From: Verrucomicrobiota bacterium
GTDB taxonomy: Bacteria > Verrucomicrobiota > Verrucomicrobiia > Opitutales > Opitutaceae
Assembly (NCBI GenBank): GCA_023446735.1
Contig: JAEXPQ010000161.1
Coordinates: 1 to 21,286, forward strand
Direction: 5' to 3'
Length of the DNA stretch: 21,286 bases
Below the pieces are notes generated by a model that worked only from the letters and a program-made list of their open reading frames with translations, was not told where the DNA came from and searched no databases. The translations under genes and the position numbers were made by a program. Shown here in pieces: positions 1-8,220 of this stretch (position 1 is its first letter; every line of letters starts with the position of its first letter).

Positions 1-2
1 CC

Positions 3-224
3 CACCGGGGCGCCCTCAACTGGGCGGCCGCTTCCCTGATGTGGTCGCTCGCCTCGATCGTCGGTCCCTCGCTCGGCAGCTTCCTGTACGGCTGGAGTCC
101 GACGTTCCTGTGGTTCTTCGCCGCGGCGATGGGCCTCGCCAGCGCGGGAGCCGTGCGCTGGTCGCTGAGCCCGTCGCGAAAAACTCCGCCCGCGGCCGGA
201 CCCGCACAAGGCGTCACTCCATGA
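3..224 (+). CDS. MFS-type transporter, C-terminal fragment
   Basis: This is the last 73 codons of a membrane transporter whose start lies left of the window; the frame is open from the first base. The visible residues form two hydrophobic helices joined by a short Gly/Pro turn (GPSLGSFLYGW, then FLWFFAAAMGLASAGAV), followed by a short polar cytoplasmic tail. This is the pattern of helices 11 and 12 of a major facilitator superfamily carrier. The substrate cannot be told from this piece. The stop codon overlaps the end of the convergent gene on the other strand by 11 bases, so the two genes have no space for a separate terminator. Family assignment is by helix pattern and the G-P-x-x-G motif only. 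Confidence 0.6.
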   Translation, partial: HRGALNWAAASLMWSLASIVGPSLGSFLYGWSPTFLWFFAAAMGLASAGAVRWSLSPSRKTPPAAGPAQGVTP

Positions 225-687
225 CCAGCTTGATCTGCACGCCCTCCTTGTCGTTCACAAACTGGTCGTTGAACAGGAGCGCCTGATACGTGCGCACCTG
301 CACACGCTTGCGGGTCCCCCAGACCGGTTCCTCGGATATCACGACCTCCCGATCGCGCCCGGCGGAGTCCTTGACGAGCGCCTTGATCGGCTTGGACCCA
401 ATCTGGATTCGCTCCCGCCCGAGCTCGGTCTCGGTCACGTAGGACCACACCTCGGCTTTACCCGAAGGCGATTTGAGCGGGCTGACCTCGGTGGGTTTGC
501 CGAGGATTTCGAGCACCTTCGCGGCCGCCATTCCAACCTGCAACGAGGCCTCCTGCGCAGTCCGTTTCCCGGCAGGGCGGACGATCTCGACCTCGGCCTT
601 CGCCGTCTCGTCACCGACAAGGGGCGACACCGGGCACAGCAAGACGGCGGCAAAGCCGAGGAGGGAGCGGAAAGGGGGGACTCGCAT
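214..687 (-). CDS. Exported protein with BamE/SmpA-like motif, unknown function
   Basis: This encodes a 157-residue protein. The ATG at 687 is chosen because it gives a typical signal peptide: two Arg residues, a hydrophobic core LLGFAAVLLC, and a polar region from about residue 25. A possible lipobox-like Cys (LLCPVS) does not fit the lipoprotein consensus well. The central stretch, VGMAAAKVLEILGKPTEV followed by a Trp-Ser-Tyr, resembles the repeat seen in BamE/SmpA/OmlA-type periplasmic proteins (G-M-x-x-x-x-V-x-x-x-L-G-x-P-T...W-x-Y), but I cannot go beyond a fold-level suggestion. It lies 70 bases downstream of the ABC-F gene on the same strand and may be cotranscribed with it. A longer reading upstream to 840 would overlap the ABC-F gene and lack a signal peptide, so it was not used. 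Confidence 0.7.
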   Translation of the reverse strand: MRVPPFRSLLGFAAVLLCPVSPLVGDETAKAEVEIVRPAGKRTAQEASLQVGMAAAKVLEILGKPTEVSPLKSPSGKAEVWSYVTETELGRERIQIGSKPIKALVKDSAGRDREVVISEEPVWGTRKRVQVRTYQALLFNDQFVNDKEGVQIKLVME

Positions 688-757
688 GCTCGGAGAATGC
701 CGCAAACGGCCGCCTCCCTCCAGAAATTTGGCGGGAAATTCGTCCCCAAGCCGCCCC

Positions 758-2578
<1,821 letters not shown>

Positions 2579-2691
2579 GAAGCGAGCGAAGGTGAGCGGT
2601 CCCGACGGGGCAGGCAATGCCGCGTTTCAGGAGGCGCTCCGGCAGCAGAAATCTCTACTTCCCCTCTGGTAGCTTGATAGTTACAAAAGAA

Positions 2692-2709
2692 TATGGCAAG
2701 TGAGCCATA
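2692..2709. promoter_or_regulatory. Operator-like inverted repeat 1 upstream of vapB
   Basis: The arms TATGGC and GCCATA are perfect reverse complements around a 6-base spacer AAGTGA. It lies 45 bases before the vapB start. A second copy with the same arms and a similar spacer (2723-2744) is centred 33 bases away, about three helical turns. Paired palindromes at this position are typical of autoregulated VapBC operons, where the ribbon-helix-helix antitoxin binds. Confidence 0.65.
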
Positions 2710-2722
2710 CCGCCACTTGATC

Positions 2723-2744
2723 AGTATGGCAGGCGAGCCATACT
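2723..2744. promoter_or_regulatory. Operator-like inverted repeat 2 upstream of vapB
   Basis: Arms AGTATGGC and GCCATACT are perfect 8-base reverse complements around the spacer AGGCGA. It shares the core TATGGC-N6-GCCATA with repeat 1 and ends 10 bases before the vapB ATG, where a bound protein would block initiation of transcription or translation. Confidence 0.65.
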
Positions 2745-2754
2745 CACCAGCGCC

Positions 2755-3105
2755 ATGAAAATGACCATGCACATCGACGAGGATGTCCTCGCCCAAGTGA
2801 TGGAGCTCACCGGGGCCAAGACCAAGACCCAGGCGGTGGAGATTGCGCTCACCGAGATGGCGCGCCGCCACAAGCAAAAGAAGTTCTTCGAGAAGGGCCT
2901 CGGCCTCACTCCGGAGCAACTCGGCGAGTACGGACGTGCCCTCATGGAGATCCATGGTGATTCGATGGATATCGACGAGGCGGCCGTGCAACGGTTCTTC
3001 GCCAAGAGCGATGCGCGACGCGCCGCCAAGCAGGCCCGCGAGCTGAAGGTCGCCGAAGACCAGGCCCCCTACCGTACCGGCGATGAGCAAACTGGTTCTC
3101 GTTGA
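2755..3105 (+). CDS. vapB: VapB-type antitoxin
   Basis: A 116-residue protein that should neutralise the adjacent PIN-domain toxin and repress the operon. The N-terminus, MTMHIDEDVLAQVMELTG followed by a KTKTQAVEIAL segment, is a ribbon-helix-helix DNA-binding domain of the VapB family that carries the M-x-I-D-E-x-L...TGAKTKTQAVE pattern. The rest (about 45-116) is charged and probably wraps the toxin. Three in-frame ATG codons (2755, 2761, 2767) lie close together; the first is used, but any could start translation and no Shine-Dalgarno site decides. The end overlaps the toxin gene by 23 bases, so the two are translated as a pair. The protein is longer than many VapB antitoxins (70-90 residues), with the extra length at the C-terminal end. 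Confidence 0.85.
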   Translation: MKMTMHIDEDVLAQVMELTGAKTKTQAVEIALTEMARRHKQKKFFEKGLGLTPEQLGEYGRALMEIHGDSMDIDEAAVQRFFAKSDARRAAKQARELKVAEDQAPYRTGDEQTGSR

Positions 3106-3475
3106 TAGTAGCTACTGGATTCGCGGCGTCGCGATTCACCAAGATCCGTTCGCTTCACTCGCGTCGCACGCGGATGACTTCGAGTTCGCGATCAACGGCA
3201 TCATCTGGGCCGAGGTGATCCGCGGACGCTCCGATCCCTCCGCCTGCGCACGGTTCGAGGAAGGCTTCTCGACGATGGTCTTCCTCAACCTCACCGCAGG
3301 CAGCTGGCTCCGCGCCGCGAAGCTCGCCTGGCAGCTCGATCGCGCCGGCCACGTGATCGGGCTGCCGGATCTCGCCATCGCCACCTCCGCCATCGAGAAC
3401 GACGCCGCGGTACTGACCTTCGACCGGCATTTCCAATCCATCCCCGGGCTCGACGTCGTGGACGACCTCGACTGA
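3083..3475 (+). CDS. vapC: VapC-type PIN-domain toxin (ribonuclease)
   Basis: A 130-residue single PIN domain, the normal length for VapC toxins, which are Mg2+-dependent endoribonucleases that usually cut tRNA or rRNA. The acidic residues expected for the active site are visible: Asp8 in LVDSSYWI, Glu44 in IIWAEVIRG, Asp96 in GLPDLAIA and Asp114 in VLTFDRHF. All four are intact, so the enzyme looks functional. The ATG at 3083 overlaps the end of vapB by 23 bases in another frame, as is usual when the antitoxin and toxin are translationally coupled. The RNA target cannot be predicted from the sequence. Confidence 0.92.
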   Translation: MSKLVLVDSSYWIRGVAIHQDPFASLASHADDFEFAINGIIWAEVIRGRSDPSACARFEEGFSTMVFLNLTAGSWLRAAKLAWQLDRAGHVIGLPDLAIATSAIENDAAVLTFDRHFQSIPGLDVVDDLD

Positions 3476-3489
3476 GCCGCAGTCAGGCC

Positions 3490-3525
3490 GTCGAGGGCCG
3501 AGGCAACGAGTGTCGAGAGTCGAAG
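3490..3525. repeat. Heptad repeat array 1a
   Basis: Short tandem units with a 7-base period follow vapC: GTCGAGG, GCCGAGG, CAACGAG, one extra T, then GTCGAGA and GTCGAAG. The units are degenerate but keep the core TCGAG/CCGAG. The complementary pattern appears at 3584-3611, so the two halves can pair. Confidence 0.6.
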
Positions 3526-3600
3526 TGCCGCGGCAGAAGCCGCCCGCACCGACGCGCCATGCCGGAGCATCACCGGCGTGGCGCTCGACCTCGACACTCG
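3507..3600. repeat. Nested inverted repeat (hairpin within a hairpin)
   Basis: The outer arms at 3507-3517 (CGAGTGTCGAG) and 3590-3600 (CTCGACACTCG) are perfect 11-base reverse complements. Inside lies a second stem, 3554-3565 against 3573-3584, 12 bases long with one T-G wobble and a 7-base loop (AGCATCA). No T-run follows, so it is not a standard intrinsic terminator. It sits between vapC and the YjdF-like gene. Confidence 0.7.
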
Positions 3601-3611
3601 ACTTTCTCGCC
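3584..3611. repeat. Heptad repeat array 1b
   Basis: The units are CTCGACC, TCGACAC, TCGACTT and TCTCGCC, with one 6-base step and otherwise a 7-base period. It ends 62 bases before the ATG of the YjdF-like gene and is the reverse complement type of array 1a. Confidence 0.55.
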
Positions 3612-3673
3612 CCAAGCAAGTGCGCCCCAACCCCGCGCTTGTCGGCGCTGCCTCCACCGTCTGGACTCGCCGC

Positions 3674-4408
3674 ATGCTCCGCTCCATCCACCCGGGTCGT
3701 TACGTCCTCATCCTCGCCACCCTGCTCGGCGCCGCCATCGTCGCCTCCGGCATCGGCGCGCACTACCCGCACGACTGGTGGCTGGAGAACGTCCTCGTGC
3801 TGGGCGCGCTGGTCTTCTTCGCCGCCACGTACCGGCGTTTCCCGCTGTCGCGCGTGAGCTACACGCTGCTCTTCGTCTTCCTCGTCCTGCATGAGATCGG
3901 CGCGCATTGGACGTACGCGGAGGTTCCGTACAACGACTGGACCCGCGCCCTCTTCGGCCGCCCGCTCAACGAGCTCTGCGGCTTCGAGCGCAACCACTTC
4001 GACCGCCTCGTGCATTTCTCCTACGGCCTCCTGCTCGCCTACCCGATCCGCGAAGTGTTCCTGCGCATCGCCGACGCCAAGGGCTTCTGGGGCTACTTCC
4101 TCCCGCTCGATGTCGTGATGTCTACTTCGATGCTCTACGAACTCATCGAGTGGGCCGCCGCGGTCGGTTTCGGCGGCGAACTCGGCCAGGCCTACCTCGG
4201 CACGCAGGGCGATGTTTGGGACGCCCACAAGGACATGGCCCTCGCGTCCTGCGGCGCGCTCATCGCCATGGCCGTCACCGCGGCGATCAACTGGCGCCTG
4301 CACCGCGACTTCGCGCGGGAGTTCGCCCACAGCCTGCGCGTCAAAAACGCCAAACCGCTCGGCGAGGAAGCCATCGCCGCCGCCCGGGAACGCTCACTGA
4401 ACCGCTAA
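3674..4408 (+). CDS. YjdF-like (DUF2238) inner-membrane protein
   Basis: A 244-residue integral membrane protein with about six hydrophobic segments (for example YVLILATLLGAAIVASGI near residue 10 and MALASCGALIAMAVTAAI near 195). It carries the conserved polar signatures of the DUF2238/YjdF family: LHEIGAHWTYAEVPY, FDRLVHFSYGLLLAYP, MLYELIEWAAA and GTQGDVWDAHKDM. The conserved His, Glu and Asp residues lie at membrane edges. The biochemical role of the family is not established to my knowledge. The ATG at 3674 is chosen; a GTG at 3578 in the same frame would add 32 residues that are Arg-rich and come from the repeat region. E. coli YjdF is about 209 residues, so this protein has a longer C-terminal tail. 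Its stop overlaps the convergent gene by 4 bases. Confidence 0.85.
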   Translation: MLRSIHPGRYVLILATLLGAAIVASGIGAHYPHDWWLENVLVLGALVFFAATYRRFPLSRVSYTLLFVFLVLHEIGAHWTYAEVPYNDWTRALFGRPLNELCGFERNHFDRLVHFSYGLLLAYPIREVFLRIADAKGFWGYFLPLDVVMSTSMLYELIEWAAAVGFGGELGQAYLGTQGDVWDAHKDMALASCGALIAMAVTAAINWRLHRDFAREFAHSLRVKNAKPLGEEAIAAARERSLNR

Positions 4409-5208
4409 CGCTTCGAGGCCGCGCGTTCGCCCCGCGGCTTCTCCGCCGGCAAACCCGTCACGAAGCGCACTTCCGCCTCACGCCCGAAACACCGGACGAG
4501 TCGCGCCCGAATCACCCCATCGTCGTCCAGATCGGGCAAGGCGAGCTTCTGCACCAGAGTGCCGCGCTCCGGCACGTACACGCAGAGGCGCCCCGCGAAC
4601 AGAAATACCACCGCGCCCGATTCGCGCGCCTTCCCCTTCTCCCGGTAGCTGAAACGCACCAGCCGCACTTCGCGGTGCTTGGCGAGCGTCTTCGCCACAC
4701 GGTAGGCATCACGGTACCCAGGCGTCACCATCCCGGCGTCGGCCCCGCGCAGACCGGGCCGGCGCGTCGTCCACGAGTCGTCGAGCAAAGCCGCCCCCGT
4801 TGCGCGCACTTCGGGGTAGAGCGCGAAGACGGCGGTCGTGAGCTCGTACAGGTCCTCCCGTTGCGCGACCGGCACCCCAAGCTTGCGCACGCCGTGGTTC
4901 ACATCGAACACGAACAACGCGCCCCGCCACTGGAAAAGCGCTACGGCATGCCCCGGCCCCGCCTCGTAGTCGTCATCAAGCGTGCCCCAGCGCAGCACCC
5001 GCACCCAACGCGCGCCCCCGCCGGACCTGCCGCCAAGATAGGTGTCGGCGAACCGCACCGAATCGACGAGGCACGGGTTCGCCACGTTCATCGGAGCGAA
5101 CTTGAACGGAGTCTCCTGCGGCTTCGTCGCCGCCCCGGCCACCGGTGCGAATCCACTCAGCAGAATCGCGACGAGGAGGGCCACGCCGTTTCGCCAAGAG
5201 TGGATCAT
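4405..5208 (-). CDS. Exported protein, possible Cys-His-Asp hydrolase, unknown function
   Basis: A 267-residue protein with a signal peptide (MIHSWRNGVALLVAILLSGF, cleavage near AGA-A at 25-27). I do not recognise the family by name. The first part of the mature protein has Cys46 at the start of a helix (NPCLVDSVRFADTYL), His87 in GPGHAVALF and Asp102 in LFVFDVNHG. This Cys, then His before a strand, then Asp/Asn is the order seen in papain-fold and transglutaminase-like enzymes, so a cysteine hydrolase role is a reasonable but unproven guess. The C-terminal half is rich in beta-like segments (VRLVRFSYREKG, AVVFLFAGRLCVYVP) and ends in a basic tail. The ATG at 5208 gives the signal peptide; a start at 5244 only adds a short basic leader. 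Confidence 0.7.
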   Translation of the reverse strand: MIHSWRNGVALLVAILLSGFAPVAGAATKPQETPFKFAPMNVANPCLVDSVRFADTYLGGRSGGGARWVRVLRWGTLDDDYEAGPGHAVALFQWRGALFVFDVNHGVRKLGVPVAQREDLYELTTAVFALYPEVRATGAALLDDSWTTRRPGLRGADAGMVTPGYRDAYRVAKTLAKHREVRLVRFSYREKGKARESGAVVFLFAGRLCVYVPERGTLVQKLALPDLDDDGVIRARLVRCFGREAEVRFVTGLPAEKPRGERAASKR

Positions 5209-5275
5209 CGTGCGCCATGCTAACCGAAGACGCCCCGACAACAACCTTCGCCTTCGCCCGCCGCTGCGCGGCGCA

Positions 5276-5310
5276 GTTTCGGGTTCAGGGTTCAGCGTTT
5301 CGGGTCGGAG
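5276..5310 (+). repeat. Heptad repeat array 2
   Basis: Five consecutive 7-base units: GTTTCGG, GTTCAGG, GTTCAGC, GTTTCGG, GTCGGAG. The G-T-T-C/T start repeats in exact register. Written in the direction of hflX. Confidence 0.75.
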
Positions 5311-5370
5311 GGAAGAGCGTGCTGGCTCGCGATGCCGCCCTCATTCCCACAGTCCCTCATTCCCTACGGC

Positions 5371-5405
5371 GTTCAGAGTTCCCCGTGCCACGTTCGCCGT
5401 TCCGC
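5371..5405 (+). repeat. Heptad repeat array 3
   Basis: Five consecutive 7-base units: GTTCAGA, GTTCCCC, GTGCCAC, GTTCGCC, GTTCCGC. It has the same GTTCNNN form and direction as array 2. Confidence 0.75.
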
Positions 5406-5425
5406 CCCATCGCTCGTCTCCCACC

Positions 5426-5467
5426 GCCCTCCGTCCACAGTTCACCGTCCACCGTCTACCGCCCACC
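5426..5467 (+). repeat. Heptad repeat array 4
   Basis: Six consecutive 7-base units: GCCCTCC, GTCCACA, GTTCACC, GTCCACC, GTCTACC, GCCCACC. The consensus is GTCCACC. It ends 44 bases before the hflX start codon. Confidence 0.8.
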
Positions 5468-5511
5468 GGCCGCATTGACTCCCGTCCCGCGGCCCCGACA
5501 CTCCCGCCACC

Positions 5512-6786
5512 TTGGTCATCGATCGCGAAGTCTCTCCCACCCGCGCCTCGCGCGCGCTCCTGGTCGGCGTGCAAACGCCCGAAATGCCCGCCGGCGAGGG
5601 CGCCGAACTGCTCGAGGAACTGAAGGAGCTCGTCGGCAATCTCGGCCTCGAGATCGCCCGCTGCGAACTCGTCCGCCTGCGCGCGCGTAACCAACGTTTC
5701 CTCATCGGCACCGGCAAGACCGCCGAGCTCATCGAGATCGCCAAGGCAGAGAACATCGACCTCATCATCTTCGACGAAGAGCTCTCGCCCGCCCAGGGCC
5801 GCAACTGGGAGGAGGAATCCGACCGCGCCGTCATCGACCGGCAGGAGGTCATCCTCGAGGTCTTCAACCAGCGCGCGCAGACCCGCGAGGCCAAGCTCCA
5901 GGTCGAGCTCGCGCAGCTTGAATACGCCCTGCCCCGCCTGAAACGCGCGTGGACGCACCTCAGCCGCCAGCGCGGCAAGGGCGCCATGGGCGGCGAGGGC
6001 GAGACCCAGCTCGAGGTCGACCGCCGCCTCGTGCGCGACCGCATCACCGCGCTGCGCCACGAGCTTGCCGCCGTCGTGAAACAACGCGCCGTGCAGCGCC
6101 ACCGCCGCCAGCGCGTGCCCGTGCCCAACGCCGCCATCGTCGGCTACACCAACGCCGGGAAATCCTGCCTACTCAACCGCCTCACCGGCGCCGCGGTGCT
6201 CGTGCAGGACAAGCTCTTCGCCACGCTCGACCCGACCACGCGCCAGCTCGCCCTGCCTGACGGCCGCAAGCTCCTCGTCACCGACACCGTGGGCTTCATC
6301 CGCCGCCTGCCCCATCGCCTCGTCGAGGCGTTCAAGGCGACCCTCGAGGAGACCATTGTCGCCGATTTCCTGATTCACGTGCTCGACCTCACCAACCCGC
6401 AGGTCGAGAAACACCTCGAGGCCACGCTCGGCGTCCTCGGCGAGCTCGGTGCCGACACCAAGCGCACAATCACCGTGTTCAACAAGGTCGACGCCGCCCG
6501 CCCCGAGACCGTCGAGCTCGCGCGCGTCCGTCACCCCGACGCCGTTTTCCTCAGCGCGCTCACCGGCGCCGGCGTGGACCGCCTGCTCGCCCGGTGCAGC
6601 GAACTCACCAGCACCGCCGAGTTCGCCGCGCAGCTGCGCATCCCGCACGACCGCTACGACATCGTCGCCAAGCTCCACTCCACCGGCGGCATCGTCGAGG
6701 AACGTGCCGAGGACGACGCCGTGTACATCACCGGCCGCGTCCCCTTCGCCCTGCGCGACCTCGTGGCGCCGTTCCTCGTCGAGTGA
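5512..6786 (+). CDS. hflX: Ribosome-associated GTPase HflX
   Basis: A 424-residue GTPase that splits or rescues stalled ribosomes and binds the 50S subunit. The N-terminal half has the HflX domain with the helical stretch ending in the hallmark GAMGGEGETQLEVDRR (157-172). The G-domain motifs are complete: G1 GYTNAGKS (211-218), G2 TLDPTTR (238-244), G3 DTVGF (258-262), G4 NKVD (324-327) and G5 SAL (348-350). The start is a TTG at 5512; the next in-frame ATG (residue 25) would cut into the first strand ALLVGVQ, so the TTG is preferred, though no Shine-Dalgarno site is visible. The length matches the family. It is followed by a 180-base gap and dapF on the same strand. Confidence 0.95.
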   Translation: MVIDREVSPTRASRALLVGVQTPEMPAGEGAELLEELKELVGNLGLEIARCELVRLRARNQRFLIGTGKTAELIEIAKAENIDLIIFDEELSPAQGRNWEEESDRAVIDRQEVILEVFNQRAQTREAKLQVELAQLEYALPRLKRAWTHLSRQRGKGAMGGEGETQLEVDRRLVRDRITALRHELAAVVKQRAVQRHRRQRVPVPNAAIVGYTNAGKSCLLNRLTGAAVLVQDKLFATLDPTTRQLALPDGRKLLVTDTVGFIRRLPHRLVEAFKATLEETIVADFLIHVLDLTNPQVEKHLEATLGVLGELGADTKRTITVFNKVDAARPETVELARVRHPDAVFLSALTGAGVDRLLARCSELTSTAEFAAQLRIPHDRYDIVAKLHSTGGIVEERAEDDAVYITGRVPFALRDLVAPFLVE

Positions 6787-6804
6787 GACCTCCGCCGCGG
6801 GGTT

Positions 6805-6822
6805 GACGTTTCTCCGAACGTC
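6805..6822. promoter_or_regulatory. Perfect inverted repeat between hflX and dapF
   Basis: The arms GACGTT and AACGTC flank TCTCCG, 18 bases after the hflX stop. The left arm overlaps a TTGACG that could act as a -35 box for dapF, but no -10 box fits at 16-18 bases. It is either an operator or a short terminator stem without a T-run. Confidence 0.35.
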
Positions 6823-6922
6823 CGCCCGCCCACTCTGCTCTCGCTGCGCGACGGCCGTTCACTAGCGTCGAGCGGCGATCCGCTCCCTGCCGCGCGACCT
6901 CCCGCCGCCAGCTCCGCTCGCC

Positions 6923-6964
6923 ATTCCGCAACTCGAAATCCGCCTTCCGCATTCGCCGCCCCCG
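6923..6964 (+). repeat. Heptad repeat array 5
   Basis: Six consecutive 7-base units: ATTCCGC, AACTCGA, AATCCGC, CTTCCGC, ATTCGCC, GCCCCCG. The array ends two bases before the dapF ATG, so it occupies the position where a ribosome binding site would be expected; no purine-rich Shine-Dalgarno sequence is present there. Confidence 0.7.
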
Positions 6965-6966
6965 CC

Positions 6967-7812
6967 ATGCGCTTCACGAAATACCACGCCCTCGGCAACG
7001 ACTACATCGTGATGGACCCGCGTACCGCCGGCCCGCTGCCGAGCGCCGCCCAGATCCGCCGCATCTGCCACCGCAACTTCGGCATCGGCTCCGACGGCAT
7101 CCTCTGGGGCCCGCTCCCTTCGCCGCGTGCCCCCTTCGCCCTGCGCATCTTCAACCCCGACGCCTCGGAGGCCGAGAAGAGCGGCAACGGCATCCGCATC
7201 TTCTCCCGCTACCTCTACGACTGCGGGTTGGTGCAGGAGGAGCCCTTCGCCCTCGACACCGCCGGCGGTCTCGTCGAAGTCCGCATCGAGAAGGGCGGCC
7301 GCTCGATCACCGTCGACATGGGCCACGTGAGCTTCGACAGCGCCAAGATCCCCGTCGCCGGCCCGCAGCGCGAAGTGATCAACGACACCATCACCGTGAA
7401 GGACCGCACCTTCACCTACTGCGCCGCGACCATCGGCAACCCGCACTGCGTGATCCCGCTGCCCGCCGTGTCGCCGGAACTCGCACACACCTACGGTCCG
7501 CACCTCGAGACCCACGCCAACTTCCCCCGCCGCACCAACGTCCAGTTCCTCCAGGTCCTCGACCGCGCCAACATCCGCATCGAGATCTGGGAACGCGGCG
7601 CCGGCTACACCCTCGCCTCCGGCTCCAGCAGCTCCGCCTGCGCCGCCGTCGCGCACCGCCTCGGCCTCGTCGACAACAACGTCACCGTGCACATGCCCGG
7701 CGGCCGGATCGGCATCGAGATCGGGAAAGACTTCGCGATCAAGATGACCGGCGGCGTCACCCGCGTGGGCGAAGGCACCCTCGACCCCGAGATGCTCGAA
7801 GGCGCCGAGTAG
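6967..7812 (+). CDS. dapF: Diaminopimelate epimerase family protein with Ser in place of both catalytic Cys
   Basis: A 281-residue protein that matches DapF over its full length: it begins MRFTKYHALGNDYIVMD and has FGIGSDGIL, FNPDASEAEKSGNGIR, IGNPHCV, RRTNVQF and WERGAGYTLASG. DapF interconverts LL- and meso-diaminopimelate, the last steps of lysine and cell-wall precursor synthesis, using two Cys as acid and base. Here the first site reads K-S-G-N-G (Ser72, codon 7180-7182) instead of C-G-N-G. The second reads T-L-A-S-G (Ser218, codon 7618-7620) instead of A-C-G, with Tyr for the usual Glu before it and about two extra Ser residues after it. The rest of the fold is intact, so this is a full-length gene, not a broken one. 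It may be an epimerase variant or a relative with another substrate. Confidence 0.85.
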   Translation: MRFTKYHALGNDYIVMDPRTAGPLPSAAQIRRICHRNFGIGSDGILWGPLPSPRAPFALRIFNPDASEAEKSGNGIRIFSRYLYDCGLVQEEPFALDTAGGLVEVRIEKGGRSITVDMGHVSFDSAKIPVAGPQREVINDTITVKDRTFTYCAATIGNPHCVIPLPAVSPELAHTYGPHLETHANFPRRTNVQFLQVLDRANIRIEIWERGAGYTLASGSSSSACAAVAHRLGLVDNNVTVHMPGGRIGIEIGKDFAIKMTGGVTRVGEGTLDPEMLEGAE

Positions 7813-7842
7813 GAGGCCCCGTGGCGCAGGCCACGCGCCTCC
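7812..7842 (+). terminator. Candidate terminator hairpin after dapF
   Basis: GGAGGC (7812-7817) pairs with GCCTCC (7837-7842) and CGTGG (7820-7824) with CCACG (7831-7835), with a small internal bulge and a 6-base loop. It begins at the last base of the dapF stop codon. No T-run follows, so termination strength is uncertain. Confidence 0.45.
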
Positions 7843-8220
7843 AATACGGAGCCCCGAACCGCGAGCTCGCTCAGCCCTCCTTTGTGCCCGAAAGCCACGA
7901 GCAGGTTCGCCCATCAAGCAGCGCCGAAGAGCCGTTCGACTCCTGCCAGTGACGCCTCGCCCGTTCCGCACAGCACGGCGACCTGCAACTTGTCGACCTA
8001 TACCGCGACCCGAGCACTTCGCGTGAGCCCGGCGGGCGGGGGAGCGGCCGGAGTGGACCATCAGACCCCGCCCGCACAAGAGTGCGATGCCGTTGTCTGC
8101 GAATGAAAAGCCCCGCAGGTCCCGAACACTGGGGTCTACCGTGAATCTCTACAGCAACATCGGCGTGCAACTCGCCAACTCACGCGAGCCGAGCCGTCAC
8201 GACGCAAGCCTAGGCGGGTG
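7813..8220. other. Intergenic region, no gene found
   Basis: These 408 bases lie between convergent dapF and the RCC1 protein gene. Apart from the hairpin at its left end I see no coding region, tRNA, repeat array or clear terminator for the minus-strand gene. A weak 5-base stem (CTCGC at 8171-8175, GCGAG at 8184-8188) lies near the right end. Open frames here have no recognisable features. Confidence 0.6.

Larger units (their letters stand above)
2579..2754. other. Divergent intergenic region between uup and vapB
   Basis: This 176-base spacer separates the leftward ABC-F gene from the rightward vapBC pair, so it should hold promoters for both. The stretch 2650-2700 is clearly more AT-rich than its surroundings, with runs such as ACAAAAGAATATGG, and a TTGATA hexamer at 2674-2679. 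I could not find a convincing -10 box at the standard distance on either strand. The right third carries the two inverted repeats listed separately. Confidence 0.5.
5209..5511. other. Intergenic region between divergent genes, with heptad arrays
   Basis: This 303-base stretch lies between two genes that diverge from it, so it should hold both promoters. No confident -35/-10 pair was found. It is dominated by three arrays of 7-base repeats (listed separately), all on the side closer to hflX. No open reading frame in it looks like a gene. Confidence 0.6.

Noticed and set aside
3490..3611. Integron attC site next to the vapBC cassette
   Set aside because: The nested hairpin suggested it, but the required GTTRRRY and RYYYAAC ends and the cassette-type spacing are absent.
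5276..5467. CRISPR array
   Set aside because: The repeats are only 7 bases, have no spacers, and no cas gene is in the window.
7934..7950. GTTCGACTCCTGCC resembling the T-arm of a tRNA
   Set aside because: The flanking bases cannot form the T-stem, and no acceptor, D or anticodon arm is present upstream on this strand, nor a matching tRNA on the other.
7871..8170. 99-codon minus-strand open frame downstream of the RCC1 gene
   Set aside because: The composition is Arg/Ser-rich without structure, there is no plausible start signal, and no domain is recognisable.
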